In this document: piece after piece, positions 1-9,400 of the stretch | Numbering within the stretch: the stretch's first letter is position 1 | Layout of the letters: the number at the start of each line of letters is the position of its first letter | Source of the DNA: Streptomyces sp. AC512_CC834 | Lineage (GTDB): Bacteria > Actinomycetota > Actinomycetes > Streptomycetales > Streptomycetaceae | DNA: 64,000 nt | NCBI RefSeq assembly: GCF_019049325.1 | Contig: NZ_JAGMUO010000034.1 | Location: 221,764 to 285,763 of the forward strand | Direction: 5' to 3' | Position numbers and translations under genes: made by a program | Notes under the pieces: generated by a model | What the model saw: the letters and a program-made list of their open reading frames with translations, nothing else | The model's database searches: none | Told to the model about the DNA's origin: nothing

Positions 1-2
1 GG

Positions 3-1796
3 CTGGCCTCGCAGTCGGCCATGGCGGTACTGGAGGGCGGGGGCAATGCCTACGACGCCGCCGTCGCCGGTGCCTTCGTGCTGCACGTCGTCGAGCCGCA
101 CCTCAACGGGCCCGCCGGAGAGGCGCCGATCCTGCTCGCCCCGGCGGACGGCGAGGTACGGGTGCTGTGCGGACAGGGCGTGGCGCCGGCCGGGGCGACG
201 ATCGCGCACTACAAGGGGCTCGGCCTGGACCTCGTCCCCGGCACCGGGCCTCTCGCCGCCGCCGTGCCCGGTGCCTTCGACGCCTGGCTGCTCCTGCTGC
301 GCGACCACGGCACCAGGTCACTGGCCGAGGTGCTGAAGTACGCCATCGGCTACGCCGAGCACGGGCACGCGCCCGTGGAGCGCGTCGCGGACACCGTCGA
401 GACCGTCCGGGAGCTCTTCGAGACCGAGTGGACGTCCTCCGCCGAGGTCTACCTGCCGGGCGGCCGACCGCCCCGCCCCGGCGAGCTGTTCCGCAACCCC
501 GCCCTCGCCGCGACCTGGAAACGGCTGCTCGCGGAGGTCGCCGCCGCCGGGGACCGGGAGGCGGAGATCGACGCGGCTCGGGAGGTCTGGCGCACCGGGT
601 TCATCGCCGAGGCCCTCGTACGGCAGGCAGGCCGGCCCACCATGGACACCAGCGGCGAACGCCACACCGGCACCCTGACCGCCGCCGACCTCGCCGGCTG
701 GTCCGCCCACTACGAGGCCCCCGCGACCTACGACTGGAACGGCTGGACCCTGTGCAAGGCCGGCCCGTGGAGCCAGGGCCCCGTCCTGCTCCAGCAGTTG
801 GCGCTGCTCCCGCCCGAACTGCCCGCCTACGGATCCGCCGACTACGTCCACCTGCTCGTCGAGGGCTGCAAGCTCGCCATGGCCGACCGGGAGGCCTGGT
901 ACGGCGACGCGCACGGCGCGGACGAGGTGCCCCTCGACGACCTGCTGTCGCCGCGGTACAACGCGGCACGGCGGGCGCTCGTCGGTGACAAGGCGTCCTT
1001 CGAACTGCGGCCCGGCGCTCCGGGTGGGCGCGCCCCCCGGCTCAGCGCGCACGCGCTCGTCGCGGCCGTGGAGGGCGAGGGCCTCGACGCCCTGGGAATC
1101 GGCGAGCCGACGGTCGCCAAGAGCCCGACGTCCCCCGTGCCGGGCGAACCGAACGTGCCGGGTGAACCGGACGTCGCCGCCGACGGGGGCACCCGCGGCG
1201 ACACCTGCCACCTCGACATCGTGGACCGCTGGGGCAACATGGTCTCGGCCACGCCCAGCGGCGGCTGGCTCCAGTCCAACCCCGTCGTACCCGAACTGGG
1301 CTTCCCGCTCGGCACCCGGCTCCAGATGACCTGGCTGGAGGAGAACCTGCCCAACTCACTCACCCCCGGCCGCCGCCCGCGCACCACGCTCACCCCGTCC
1401 CTCGCCCTGCGCGACGGGGTGCCCGTCATGGCGTTCGGCACGCCCGGCGGCGACCAGCAGGACCAGTGGCAACTGCACTTCTTCCTCGCGGTCGCACTGC
1501 GGGCACAGGTGCGCGGCGGCCTCGACCTCCAGGGCGCCGTCGACGCCCCGAACTGGCACAACGACAGCTTCCCCGGTTCCTTCTTCCCGCGCGGCATGCG
1601 GGCGGGAAGCGTCACCGTGGAGTCCCGGATGCCGGCCGAGGTCGTCGAGGAGCTGCGGCGCCGCGGCCACGACGTCACGGTGGGCGAGGCGTGGTCGGAG
1701 GGCCGCCTGTGCGCCGTCGCGCGGGACCCGCGGACGGGCGTGCTGTCGGCGGCGGCGAACCCGCGCGGCATGCAGGGCTACGCGGTCGGCCGCTGA
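3..1796 (+). CDS. gamma-glutamyltransferase family protein, 5' end missing
   Basis: Ntn-hydrolase of the gamma-glutamyltranspeptidase family, which transfers or hydrolyses gamma-glutamyl groups after autocleavage into two subunits. The frame is open from the first complete codon (LASQSAMAVLEGGGNAYDA), so the true start lies left of the window and the ATG at 21 is internal; 597 residues are visible. The GGNAYDAAVA helix of the large subunit is at the edge. The likely cleavage and nucleophile threonine is in GDTCHLDIVD (codon 1203-1205), and the small-subunit signature FGTPGGDQQDQW follows near 1435-1470. The nucleophile context DTCH differs from the common TTH, which is also seen in other actinobacterial members as far as I recall. 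No export signal can be judged. The next gene starts 95 bp downstream on the same strand. Confidence 0.9.
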   Translation: MASQSAMAVLEGGGNAYDAAVAGAFVLHVVEPHLNGPAGEAPILLAPADGEVRVLCGQGVAPAGATIAHYKGLGLDLVPGTGPLAAAVPGAFDAWLLLLRDHGTRSLAEVLKYAIGYAEHGHAPVERVADTVETVRELFETEWTSSAEVYLPGGRPPRPGELFRNPALAATWKRLLAEVAAAGDREAEIDAAREVWRTGFIAEALVRQAGRPTMDTSGERHTGTLTAADLAGWSAHYEAPATYDWNGWTLCKAGPWSQGPVLLQQLALLPPELPAYGSADYVHLLVEGCKLAMADREAWYGDAHGADEVPLDDLLSPRYNAARRALVGDKASFELRPGAPGGRAPRLSAHALVAAVEGEGLDALGIGEPTVAKSPTSPVPGEPNVPGEPDVAADGGTRGDTCHLDIVDRWGNMVSATPSGGWLQSNPVVPELGFPLGTRLQMTWLEENLPNSLTPGRRPRTTLTPSLALRDGVPVMAFGTPGGDQQDQWQLHFFLAVALRAQVRGGLDLQGAVDAPNWHNDSFPGSFFPRGMRAGSVTVESRMPAEVVEELRRRGHDVTVGEAWSEGRLCAVARDPRTGVLSAAANPRGMQGYAVGR

Positions 1797-1891
1797 CCGG
1801 CACGCTCGCGCGCACCGGGTGTTCGTGTCGATTCCACCCGGAGTACCCCACCCGGGTGGGGATTGTCAGTGGCGCGTGCTCTCATGGAGCC

Positions 1892-2737
1892 ATGATCGAG
1901 AACAACGAAACCATCGACGAGTTTCTCGCCCGGCACACCGACGACGTGGAGGAGGCCGTCCGCAAGGCGGCCGCTCAGGAGATCATGCCGCGCTGGCGCC
2001 GGCTCGCGGCACACGAGGTCGACCAGAAGGCCGGCCCGCACGACCTGGTGACCGACGCCGACCGCAAGGCCGAGCTGTACCTCACCGAGGTCCTCGCCGA
2101 CCTGCTCCCGGGCTCGGTGGTGGTCGGCGAGGAGGCGGTGCACGCGAACCCCGTGTCGTACGAGGCGATACGCGGCGACGCGCCGGTGTGGATCATCGAC
2201 CCGGTCGACGGGACACGCCAGTTCGTGCGCGGCGAGGAGGGCTTCTGCACGCTGGTCGCGCTCGCCCGCCACGGAGTCGTCCACGCCTCCTGGACCTACG
2301 CCCCCGCCGACGACCGGCTCGCCACGGCCGTACGGGGCCGGGGCGCCTTCCTGGACGGCGAGCGGCTGTACGCCGGACCGCCCGAGCCCGGCCGCGACCT
2401 GCGCATCGCCACCTCCCACCCGGACTACACGACGGACGAGCAGAAGCGCGACCTGCTGACCCTGCGCACCCCGGGCGTGGCACCCCGCCCCTGCGGCTCG
2501 GCCGGCCTGGAGTACCTCGCGGTCGCCCGCGGCGAATCCGACGCCACTGCGTTCTCCTGGGAGGCCGCGTGGGACCACGCCGCGGGACTCCTCCTGGTCG
2601 AAGAGGCGGGCGGCACCCACCTGACCCGTACGGGCGAGCCCTTCCGCATCACCGGTGACAATGACCTGCCGTTCACCGCGGCCCGCGACGCGGCCACCGC
2701 CCGCCGGGTGGTGGCACTGCTGTCGGGCCAGGCCTGA
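1892..2737 (+). CDS. inositol monophosphatase-family phosphatase (histidinol-phosphatase-like)
   Basis: Mg-dependent sugar or histidinol phosphatase of the IMPase/FIG superfamily, 281 residues, a normal length. Metal-binding motifs are all present: VGEEAVH (about residue 78), WIIDPVDGTRQFVRG (about 98-112) and WEAAWDHAAGLLLVEEAGG (about 226-244). These are the E-E, DPxDGT and WDxAAG signatures of the fold. Actinobacteria use an IMPase-type HisN for histidine biosynthesis, and histidinol phosphate is a plausible substrate, but no his genes are nearby and inositol phosphate or PAP cannot be excluded. The ATG at 1892 is chosen because a GGAG lies 5 nt upstream and the in-frame upstream extension lacks homology-like composition. 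Confidence 0.88.
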   Translation: MIENNETIDEFLARHTDDVEEAVRKAAAQEIMPRWRRLAAHEVDQKAGPHDLVTDADRKAELYLTEVLADLLPGSVVVGEEAVHANPVSYEAIRGDAPVWIIDPVDGTRQFVRGEEGFCTLVALARHGVVHASWTYAPADDRLATAVRGRGAFLDGERLYAGPPEPGRDLRIATSHPDYTTDEQKRDLLTLRTPGVAPRPCGSAGLEYLAVARGESDATAFSWEAAWDHAAGLLLVEEAGGTHLTRTGEPFRITGDNDLPFTAARDAATARRVVALLSGQA

Positions 2738-2838
2738 TTCCCGTCGTCCGGGACGGCCGGGGCCCCGCGCCCGCGCGCTGTCGGACCCCGGGCATATCCT
2801 GATCCCGAGTGGCCATCGGCTGACGAAGGGGTCCCAAG

Positions 2839-4257
2839 GTGCCGTCGATGCTCGATGCGGTCGTAGTGGGTGCGGGGCCGAACGGACTGACCGCAGCCGT
2901 GGAGCTGGCCCGCCGCGGCTTCTCGGTCGCCGTGTTCGAGGCCCGGGGCACCGTGGGCGGCGGCGCGCGCACGGAGGAGCTGACCCTGCCCGGCTTCCGG
3001 CACGACCCGTGCTCCGCCGCGCACCCGCTCGGCATCAACTCACCCGCCTTCCGAGACCTCCCCCTGGAGCGGTACGGCCTGGAGTGGCTGCACGCGAAGC
3101 TCCCCATGGCGCACCCCTTCCCGGACGGCTCGGCCGCCGTGCTGTCCCGGTCGGTCGGCGAGACGGCCGCCTCCTTCGCCGCGCGCGACGCGGGCGCGTA
3201 CCGCAGGCTCGTCGAGCCCTTCCTGCCCCGGTGGGACACCCTGGCCCGCGACTTCATGTCCCTGCCGCTCACCTCCCTGCCCCGCGACCCGGTCACCCTC
3301 GCCCGGTTCGGACTGGTCGGCCTGCCCCCGTCGACGTGGCTGATGCGCCGCTTCCGCGACGAGAGGGCCAAGACCCTCTTCGCCGGCCTCGTCGCACACG
3401 TCATGGCCCCGCTCGGCGGCTTCGCCACCGGAGCCATAGGCCTGGTCTTCGCGCTGGCCGCACACGCCCGCGGCTGGCCCGTGGCCCGCGGCGGCTCCCA
3501 GGCCGTCTCCGACGCCCTCACCGCCTACCTCAAGACCCTCGGCGGCACCGTCCACACCGACTACGAGATCAAGCGCCTCGACGACCTGCCGCCCGCGCGG
3601 GCATACGTCTTCGACACCTCGCCCACCGCCCTGGCCCGCATCGCCGGCCTCGGCAACCACTACGCGAACTACCGGTACGGCCCCGGCGCCTTCAAGATCG
3701 ACTACGCGCTGGACGGCCCCGTCCCCTGGACCGCCGAGGAACCCCGCAGCGCCGGCACCGTACAGATCGGCGCCGACAGCGCGGAGATCGGCGCCGCCCT
3801 GGACGCGGCCTCCGGCACGAACCGCGCGCCCGAGCGGCCGTTCCTCATCACCGTGCAGCCCAGCGTCGCCGACCCCACCAGGGCCCCGGCCGGCCAGCAC
3901 GTCTTCTGGGCCTACGGCCATGTCCCCAACGGCTGGACCGGCGACCTCACCGACGCCATAGAACGCCAACTGGAGCGCTTCGCCCCCGGCTTCCGCGACC
4001 GCGTCCTCGCCCGCGCCACCGCCGGCCCGCCCGAACTCGCCGCCCGCAACGCCAACTACGTCGGCGGCGACATCTCCTCCGGCGCGGCCTCCGGCCTCCA
4101 ACTCCTCCTGCGCCCCAAGCTGTCCCTGTTCCCGTACTCCACCCCGCACCCGGCCGTCTTCATCTGCTCCTCGGCCACCCCGCCGGGCCCCGGCGTCCAC
4201 GGCATGTCGGGCCACAACGCGGCGAAGGCCGTCTGGCGCAGACTCCGCCAGACCTGA
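2839..4257 (+). CDS. FAD-dependent phytoene-desaturase/PYROXD2-like oxidoreductase
   Basis: Amine-oxidase-fold flavoprotein of 472 residues. The N-terminal dinucleotide motif [20 protein letters not shown] (residues about 8-27) and the following [16 protein letters not shown] are the typical FAD/NAD-binding start of carotenoid desaturase and PYROXD2-like enzymes. The C-terminal [16 protein letters not shown] fits the second FAD-contact motif. No crt genes are adjacent, so carotenoid chemistry is not supported by context. The GTG at 2839 follows an AAGGGG about 7 nt upstream; an ATG at 2848 is the alternative. A TATCCT at 2795-2800 is a possible -10. The substrate is unknown. Confidence 0.85.
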   Translation: MPSMLDAVVVGAGPNGLTAAVELARRGFSVAVFEARGTVGGGARTEELTLPGFRHDPCSAAHPLGINSPAFRDLPLERYGLEWLHAKLPMAHPFPDGSAAVLSRSVGETAASFAARDAGAYRRLVEPFLPRWDTLARDFMSLPLTSLPRDPVTLARFGLVGLPPSTWLMRRFRDERAKTLFAGLVAHVMAPLGGFATGAIGLVFALAAHARGWPVARGGSQAVSDALTAYLKTLGGTVHTDYEIKRLDDLPPARAYVFDTSPTALARIAGLGNHYANYRYGPGAFKIDYALDGPVPWTAEEPRSAGTVQIGADSAEIGAALDAASGTNRAPERPFLITVQPSVADPTRAPAGQHVFWAYGHVPNGWTGDLTDAIERQLERFAPGFRDRVLARATAGPPELAARNANYVGGDISSGAASGLQLLLRPKLSLFPYSTPHPAVFICSSATPPGPGVHGMSGHNAAKAVWRRLRQT

Positions 4258-4298
4258 CCCCGAACGCGAACGACAACCGAGCGGAGCGAGGTCCGGCC

Positions 4299-4808
4299 AT
4301 GCCCACCATCACCCTCGTCCAGGGCGACATCACCCGCGAGAGCGCCGACGCGATCGTCAACGCCGCCAACTCCTCCCTCCTCGGCGGAGGCGGCGTCGAC
4401 GGCGCCATCCACCGGCGCGGCGGCCCCTCGATCCTCGCCGAGTGCCGCAGGCTCCGCGCGGGACACCTCGGCAAGGGCCTGCCCACCGGCCGTGCGGTCG
4501 CCACCACCGCGGGCGACCTGGACGCGCGCTGGGTGATCCACACGGTCGGCCCGGTGCACAGCACCACCGAGGACCGCTCCGCCCTCCTCGCCTCCTGCTA
4601 CCGCCAATCCCTCCGCGTCGCCGACGAGTTGGGCGCCCACACGGTCGCCTTCCCGGCCATCTCCACCGGCGTCTTCCACTGGCCCCTGGACGACGCGGCC
4701 CGCATCGCCGTCGAAACGGTACGAGCCACCGACACGTCGGTCACGGAGGCCCGTTTCGTCCTCTTCGACGACCGGGCGTACGAGGCGTTCGCGGCCCGGA
4801 CCGGCTGA
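4299..4808 (+). CDS. macrodomain ADP-ribose deacetylase/hydrolase (YmdB/MacroD type)
   Basis: Single macro domain of 169 residues that binds ADP-ribose; MacroD/YmdB members remove acetyl from O-acetyl-ADP-ribose or ADP-ribose from acidic side chains. Seen motifs: VNAANSSLLGGGGVDGAIH (residues about 25-43), with the catalytic-loop Asn and Asp of this clade, and FPAISTGVFHWP (about 118-129), the diphosphate-binding loop. The ATG at 4299 is preceded by GAGCGAGG and begins 41 bp after the flavoprotein, so the two are probably cotranscribed. A Sir2 deacylase that would make O-acetyl-ADP-ribose lies at 13.7-14.4 kb, a plausible functional partner though not in the same operon. Confidence 0.93.
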   Translation: MPTITLVQGDITRESADAIVNAANSSLLGGGGVDGAIHRRGGPSILAECRRLRAGHLGKGLPTGRAVATTAGDLDARWVIHTVGPVHSTTEDRSALLASCYRQSLRVADELGAHTVAFPAISTGVFHWPLDDAARIAVETVRATDTSVTEARFVLFDDRAYEAFAARTG

Positions 4809-4841
4809 GGGCGGTGGGAGCACGCCCTCAGCGCGTGCTCC
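4805..4841. terminator. convergent-gene hairpin
   Basis: Perfect 9-bp inverted repeat CTGAGGGCG (4805-4813) / CGCCCTCAG (4823-4831) with a 9-nt loop, overlapping the macrodomain stop codon and the 19-bp gap before the lectin gene on the other strand. A second, mutually exclusive stem (GTGG-GAGCAC with GTGCTCCAC, to 4841) shares the same bases. No T run; it fits a bidirectional GC-rich terminator. Confidence 0.6.
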
Positions 4842-6216
4842 ACTTCTGATTGTCCCGGCCGTTGCACTCCCAGAGGTGGAGCCTGGCGCCGTTGCCGGTC
4901 TTCTGGTCGACGACGTCCACGCACTTGTTGGCCTGCACATTGACCAGGTCCTTGGGTCCGGCCAGGATGAACTGCTGGGCCGGGTTGCCGCTGCACACCG
5001 CGACCTGGACCACCGTTCCGTTGGCCGTGCCGCCCCAGGTCGCGTCCATGCACAGGCCCATCGACCGGATCGTGCCGTCGGAACGGAAGTCCCACTTCTG
5101 CCAGTTCTTGCCGTTGCAGTCCGCGATCTGCAGCGGCGCGCCGTCTCTCCACTTGTGTCCCGCCACCTCGATGCAGCGGTTCGAGGCGTGGCCGTAGATG
5201 GTCGTGCCGGGGGCGACGGTCTCGGGGGCGGCCTCGGTACCGGGCTTCTCCTCGCTGCCCCCGCCCGACGTCTCCTTCGCGGGATTCTCGGGCTTCTTGG
5301 GGGGCGACGCCTCTTCGTCGTCGCCGTCGTCCTTCGGCTCCCGGGTGGCCGGCTGCTGCGTCTGCGGCTGCTCGGCGGGCGCGGACTCGGCGGTACTGGG
5401 CAGGGTCTGCGGGGTCGCGCCGGCGCTGGGGGCGAGCGCGGCGCCCGCCTGCTGGGTCTGCTCGGTGGCACTCGTACGGACCTGCGGCTTGTACGCGAAC
5501 CAGATCATCACGAACGCGATCGCGAGCGCGACGAAGATACCGAAGAAGGTCGCAAGCCAGCGCGGCAGGAAACCCCGCTGCACGTAGGTGCCCTCGACAT
5601 CGGTGGGGTCGACGCCGGAACGCCGCACCGCCAGCTTGTACGGCCGTTCCTCCTTCGCCCCGAACCAGATGAGCTGCTTCGGCTTCAGCGTCGTCTCCAC
5701 GAACGCCGCACGCCCCGGCTCGATCTGTACGTTCGACGGCCGGATCTCGTACGACAGATGGTCACCGGTGTCGCTGCCCGCGACGGACGCCGTGACCTTC
5801 GTGTTGCCGAGGTTGTCCACCGCCAGCTTGGGCCGGCCACGGAAGCGCCCCTTCACCGTCGGCGGCACCAACTCGGCCCGCACCTCGGTGAACGAGGTGA
5901 TCGTGAGGTTTCCCTCCGGCACCGTCACCGCGTCCGGATGTTCCGTCGGTGTGATCCGCACGGCGTAGGGGTTCGGACCGGCCGCCGCGTCCGGGGTACG
6001 AGGCGGCGCGAAGGTCAGCTCCACGGTGCCGGTCGTGCCGGGATACAGGCGCAGGGTCTGTGGCTCGACCGTCATCCAGGGCGCCACGTCACCGACGGGC
6101 TCGAACCGGTACTCGTCCACCACGTCGCCGGTATTACGCACCCGCAGCCGTACGCGCGTACTGCTGCCGGGGTCCACTGTCGCGGACGCGGGCTCCACGG
6201 AAGTCCACAGGCTCAC
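4828..6216 (-). CDS. membrane-anchored protein with Ig-like N-terminus and ricin-type beta-trefoil lectin C-terminus
   Basis: 462 residues in four parts. Residues 1-210 are beta-rich and resemble the COG1470/NEW3-type sandwich found in actinobacterial membrane proteins. Residues 219-242 form one strong membrane segment (GFLPRWLATFFGIF to MIWFAY). Residues about 250-335 are a low-complexity P/E/A/Q/T linker with runs such as EEASPPKKPE. Residues about 338-462 form a ricin B lectin domain with QxW repeats (NWQKWDF, AQQFIL, NQKW) and paired cysteines, so a sugar ligand is likely. There is no cleavable signal peptide; flanking Arg residues before the segment predict N-inside, lectin-outside topology. 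The ATG is at 6216; the gene diverges from the beta-galactosidase. The function is unknown. Confidence 0.85.
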   Translation of the reverse strand: MSLWTSVEPASATVDPGSSTRVRLRVRNTGDVVDEYRFEPVGDVAPWMTVEPQTLRLYPGTTGTVELTFAPPRTPDAAAGPNPYAVRITPTEHPDAVTVPEGNLTITSFTEVRAELVPPTVKGRFRGRPKLAVDNLGNTKVTASVAGSDTGDHLSYEIRPSNVQIEPGRAAFVETTLKPKQLIWFGAKEERPYKLAVRRSGVDPTDVEGTYVQRGFLPRWLATFFGIFVALAIAFVMIWFAYKPQVRTSATEQTQQAGAALAPSAGATPQTLPSTAESAPAEQPQTQQPATREPKDDGDDEEASPPKKPENPAKETSGGGSEEKPGTEAAPETVAPGTTIYGHASNRCIEVAGHKWRDGAPLQIADCNGKNWQKWDFRSDGTIRSMGLCMDATWGGTANGTVVQVAVCSGNPAQQFILAGPKDLVNVQANKCVDVVDQKTGNGARLHLWECNGRDNQKWSTR

Positions 6217-6355
6217 AGGGAGACGTTACGTGGTGATCGCGTCGCCGACAGGAGCCCTTGGGGCAGTCCGGGGTGCCCCAACGGCCCTTGTCTCATGACC
6301 GGCCGTCCTGAAGACAGCCACCCTCACCAGGAACGAACAAACTCCGACGGGGTAA

Positions 6356-6384
6356 TTGATTCGGTTGTGTTCGGGTTCTAGGGT
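6356..6384 (+). promoter_or_regulatory. sigma70/HrdB-like promoter for beta-galactosidase
   Basis: TTGATT (6356-6361), 17-nt spacer, TAGGGT (6379-6384): near-consensus for the Streptomyces housekeeping sigma factor (TTGACR N16-18 TAGRRT). It points toward the gene starting at 6498 and implies a leader of roughly 107 nt. The lectin gene diverges from the same 281-bp region. Confidence 0.7.
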
Positions 6385-6415
6385 GTGCCTGACTCAGTAG
6401 TCGCCGCGTCACCGG

Positions 6416-6451
6416 CAGTTGTGAATCCCCACTCTCTCAACTGCATTCACA
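6416..6451. promoter_or_regulatory. candidate operator: two interleaved inverted repeats
   Basis: CAGTTG (6416-6421) pairs with CAACTG (6438-6443), and TGTGAAT (6420-6426) pairs with ATTCACA (6445-6451). Both lie between the predicted transcription start and the beta-galactosidase start codon, where a sugar-responsive repressor would act. No family-specific consensus is recognised. Confidence 0.35.
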
Positions 6452-6497
6452 GCACCGTGCGTTGAGCCGCCCCCGAAGCCCACGGAAGGCCACGGTC

Positions 6498-9400
6498 ATG
6501 CCGCACTCGCCCGTGTCACCCGCCGGATCACCGGCCCGCCCGCCCCACCGGACCCGCCCGGTCGTCAGCCGACGCCGCCTCCTGGAGGGCGGGGCCGCCG
6601 TCCTCGGCGCGCTCGCCCTGTCCGCGTCGCCCCTCGCCGCGCACGCGGCCGGGCGGCGGGCGGCGGCCGACGAGCCCCCGGAGTGGAACGACTTCGGTGT
6701 CTTCCGGCTCGGCACCGAACCGCCGCACACCACGCTCACGCCCTACGCGGACGTCGAGCAGGCCCTCGACGGCGACCGCACCCGCTCGCCCTACCGGCTG
6801 AGCCTCGACGGCACCTGGAAGTTCGCCTACGCCGACCGTCCCGAGGACCGCGACACCGACTTCCACCGCACCGACGTGGACGACGGGGACTGGGAGACCA
6901 TCCCGGTCCCGTCCGTGTGGCAGCTTCACGGCCACGACTTCCCGATCTACCTGAACATCACCTACCCGTACTGGGGCCCCAACGGCCTCGGCGAGGACCC
7001 GCAGCCGCCCGCCGCGCCGACCCGCTACAACCCGGTCGGCCAGTACCGGCGCACCTTCACCGTCCCCCGCGACTGGAAGGGCCGCCGCACCTTCCTCCAC
7101 TTCGAGGGCGTCAAGTCCGCACACTACGTGTGGATCAACGGCGAGCTGGTCGGCTACGACGAGGACTCCTACACCCCCTCCGAGTACGACGTCACCGACC
7201 ACCTCAAGCCCGGCACCAACCAGATCGCCGTCGAGGTGTACCGCTACGCCGACGGCGACTGGCTGGAGGACCAGGACATGATCCGGCTGAGCGGCATCTT
7301 CCGCTCGGTCCACCTGTACTCCACGCCGGCCGTGCACCTGCGCGACTTCAAGCTGGACACCCCGCTCGACGACACCTACACCGGCGCCGAACTGGCCGTC
7401 ACCGCGAGCGTGCGGGCGTACGGCGAGGGCGGCACCGGCCGCTACACCGTCGAGACCCGGCTGTACGACGCGCGCGGCCACGCCGTCTGGTCCCGGCCGC
7501 TGGAGCAGCCCGTCGACATCGGTTCGGCGGGCGCCGGTGAGGACGTCACCGTACGCGCCGCCAAGGCCGTGTCGAAGCCGAGGCTCTGGTCGGCCGAGCA
7601 CCCGGACCTCTACACGGCCGTGCTGCGCCTGCGGGACCCGGCGGGCAAGGTGGTCGAGACCCTGTCCCACCGGGTCGGCTTCCGCGAGTTCGCGCTCAGG
7701 GACGGGCTGATGCGGATCAACGGCGAGCCCGTCTCCTTCCGCGGCACCAACCGGCACGAGATGCACCCCTCCCGCGGCACCGCGCTCAGCCGCGAGGACA
7801 TGGTCAAGGACATCGAGATCATCAAGCGGATGAACATCAACAGCGTCCGCACCTCGCACTACCCCAACAACCCGTACTGGCTGGAACTGGCCGACGAGTA
7901 CGGCCTCTACCTCGTCGACGAGACCAACCTCGAGACCCACGGCATCCGCGACGAGTACCCCGGCGACCACCCCGACTGGACCGAGGCCTGCGTGGCCCGC
8001 GCCCAGAACATGGTCCACCGCGACAAGAACCACGCCTCGGTCGTCATCTGGTCCCTCGGAAATGAGGCGGGCGGCGGCTCCACCTTCACCGCCATGCACG
8101 ACTGGATCCGCTCCTACGACACCACCCGCGTCATCCAGTACGAGGGCGACGACCGCCCCGGCATCAGCGACATCCGCTCGAACATGTACGACAGCCCGCA
8201 GCGCGTCGAGCAGCGGGCCGCGGACACGTCCGACACCCGGCCGTACGTCATGATCGAGTACGCGCACTCGATGGGGAACTCCACCGGCAACTTCAAGAAG
8301 TACTGGGATGTCGTGCGCGCCCACGACGTGCTCCAGGGCGGCTGGATCTGGGACTTCGTCGACCAGTCCCTCTACACGCCCGTCCCCGCCCGCACCCTCC
8401 TCACCGAGGCCGGACCGGCCGGACTGCGCGGCGAGATCCTCGCCACCCGCGGCACCCTCGACCGGGACAAGGGCCTGTCCGGCATCACGGTCTTCGAGCG
8501 CGACGACAGCCTCGACCTCACCGGCTCGCTGACCCTGGAGGCCTGGGTCACCCCGGACGTGACGGGCTACCACCAGCCGATCCTGGCCAAGGGCGACACC
8601 CAGTACGCGCTGAAGCAGAACGGCCGGACACTGGAGTTCTTCATCCACTCCGAAGGGCAGTGGATCACCGCGAACTGGGACGTGCCGGACGACGACTGGA
8701 CCGGACGCGAGCACCACCTCGGGGGCGTCTTCGACGCGGACGCCGGGACCCTGACCCTGTACGTCGACGGCGTCGAGCGGGCCACCCGCACCACCGACCG
8801 GCGCCCCAGCAGCAACACCGCGCCCCTCGCGCTCGCCACCGACGCCGACAACCAGGTACGGGAGTTCAGCGGCACCATCCGCCGCGCCCGCGTCTACGCC
8901 CGCGCCCTCGGCGCCACCGAACTGGCCTCCGACGGCCGCGGTCCCGGCGACGACGGCGTGCGGTTCTGGTTCGACGCGGCCACCGTGAAGACCGGTACGA
9001 AGCGGCCCGGGGACAAGACGTTCCTCGCCTACGGCGGCGACTGGGGCGACAACCCCAACGACGGCGCCTTCGTCGCGGACGGCATCGTCACCGCCGACCG
9101 CGGCCACACCGGCAAGGCCGCCGAGGTCAAACGCGTCTACCAGGCCGTCAACGCCGCCCGCGGCCCCGGCGGCGACCCCGGCGCGGTCACCCTCACCAAC
9201 GAGTACCTGTTCACCAACCTCCGGGAGTTCGACGGCCGGTGGGAACTCGTCGCCGACGGAAAGGCCGTACGGCGCGGGAAACTGACCCGGGACCAACTGG
9301 ACGTGGCGCCGCGGTCGAGCAAGGACATCACCGTCCCCGTCCGGCTGCCGGGCGACCCCGGCCCGGGCACCGAGTACTTCCTGGAACTCTCCTTCACCAC

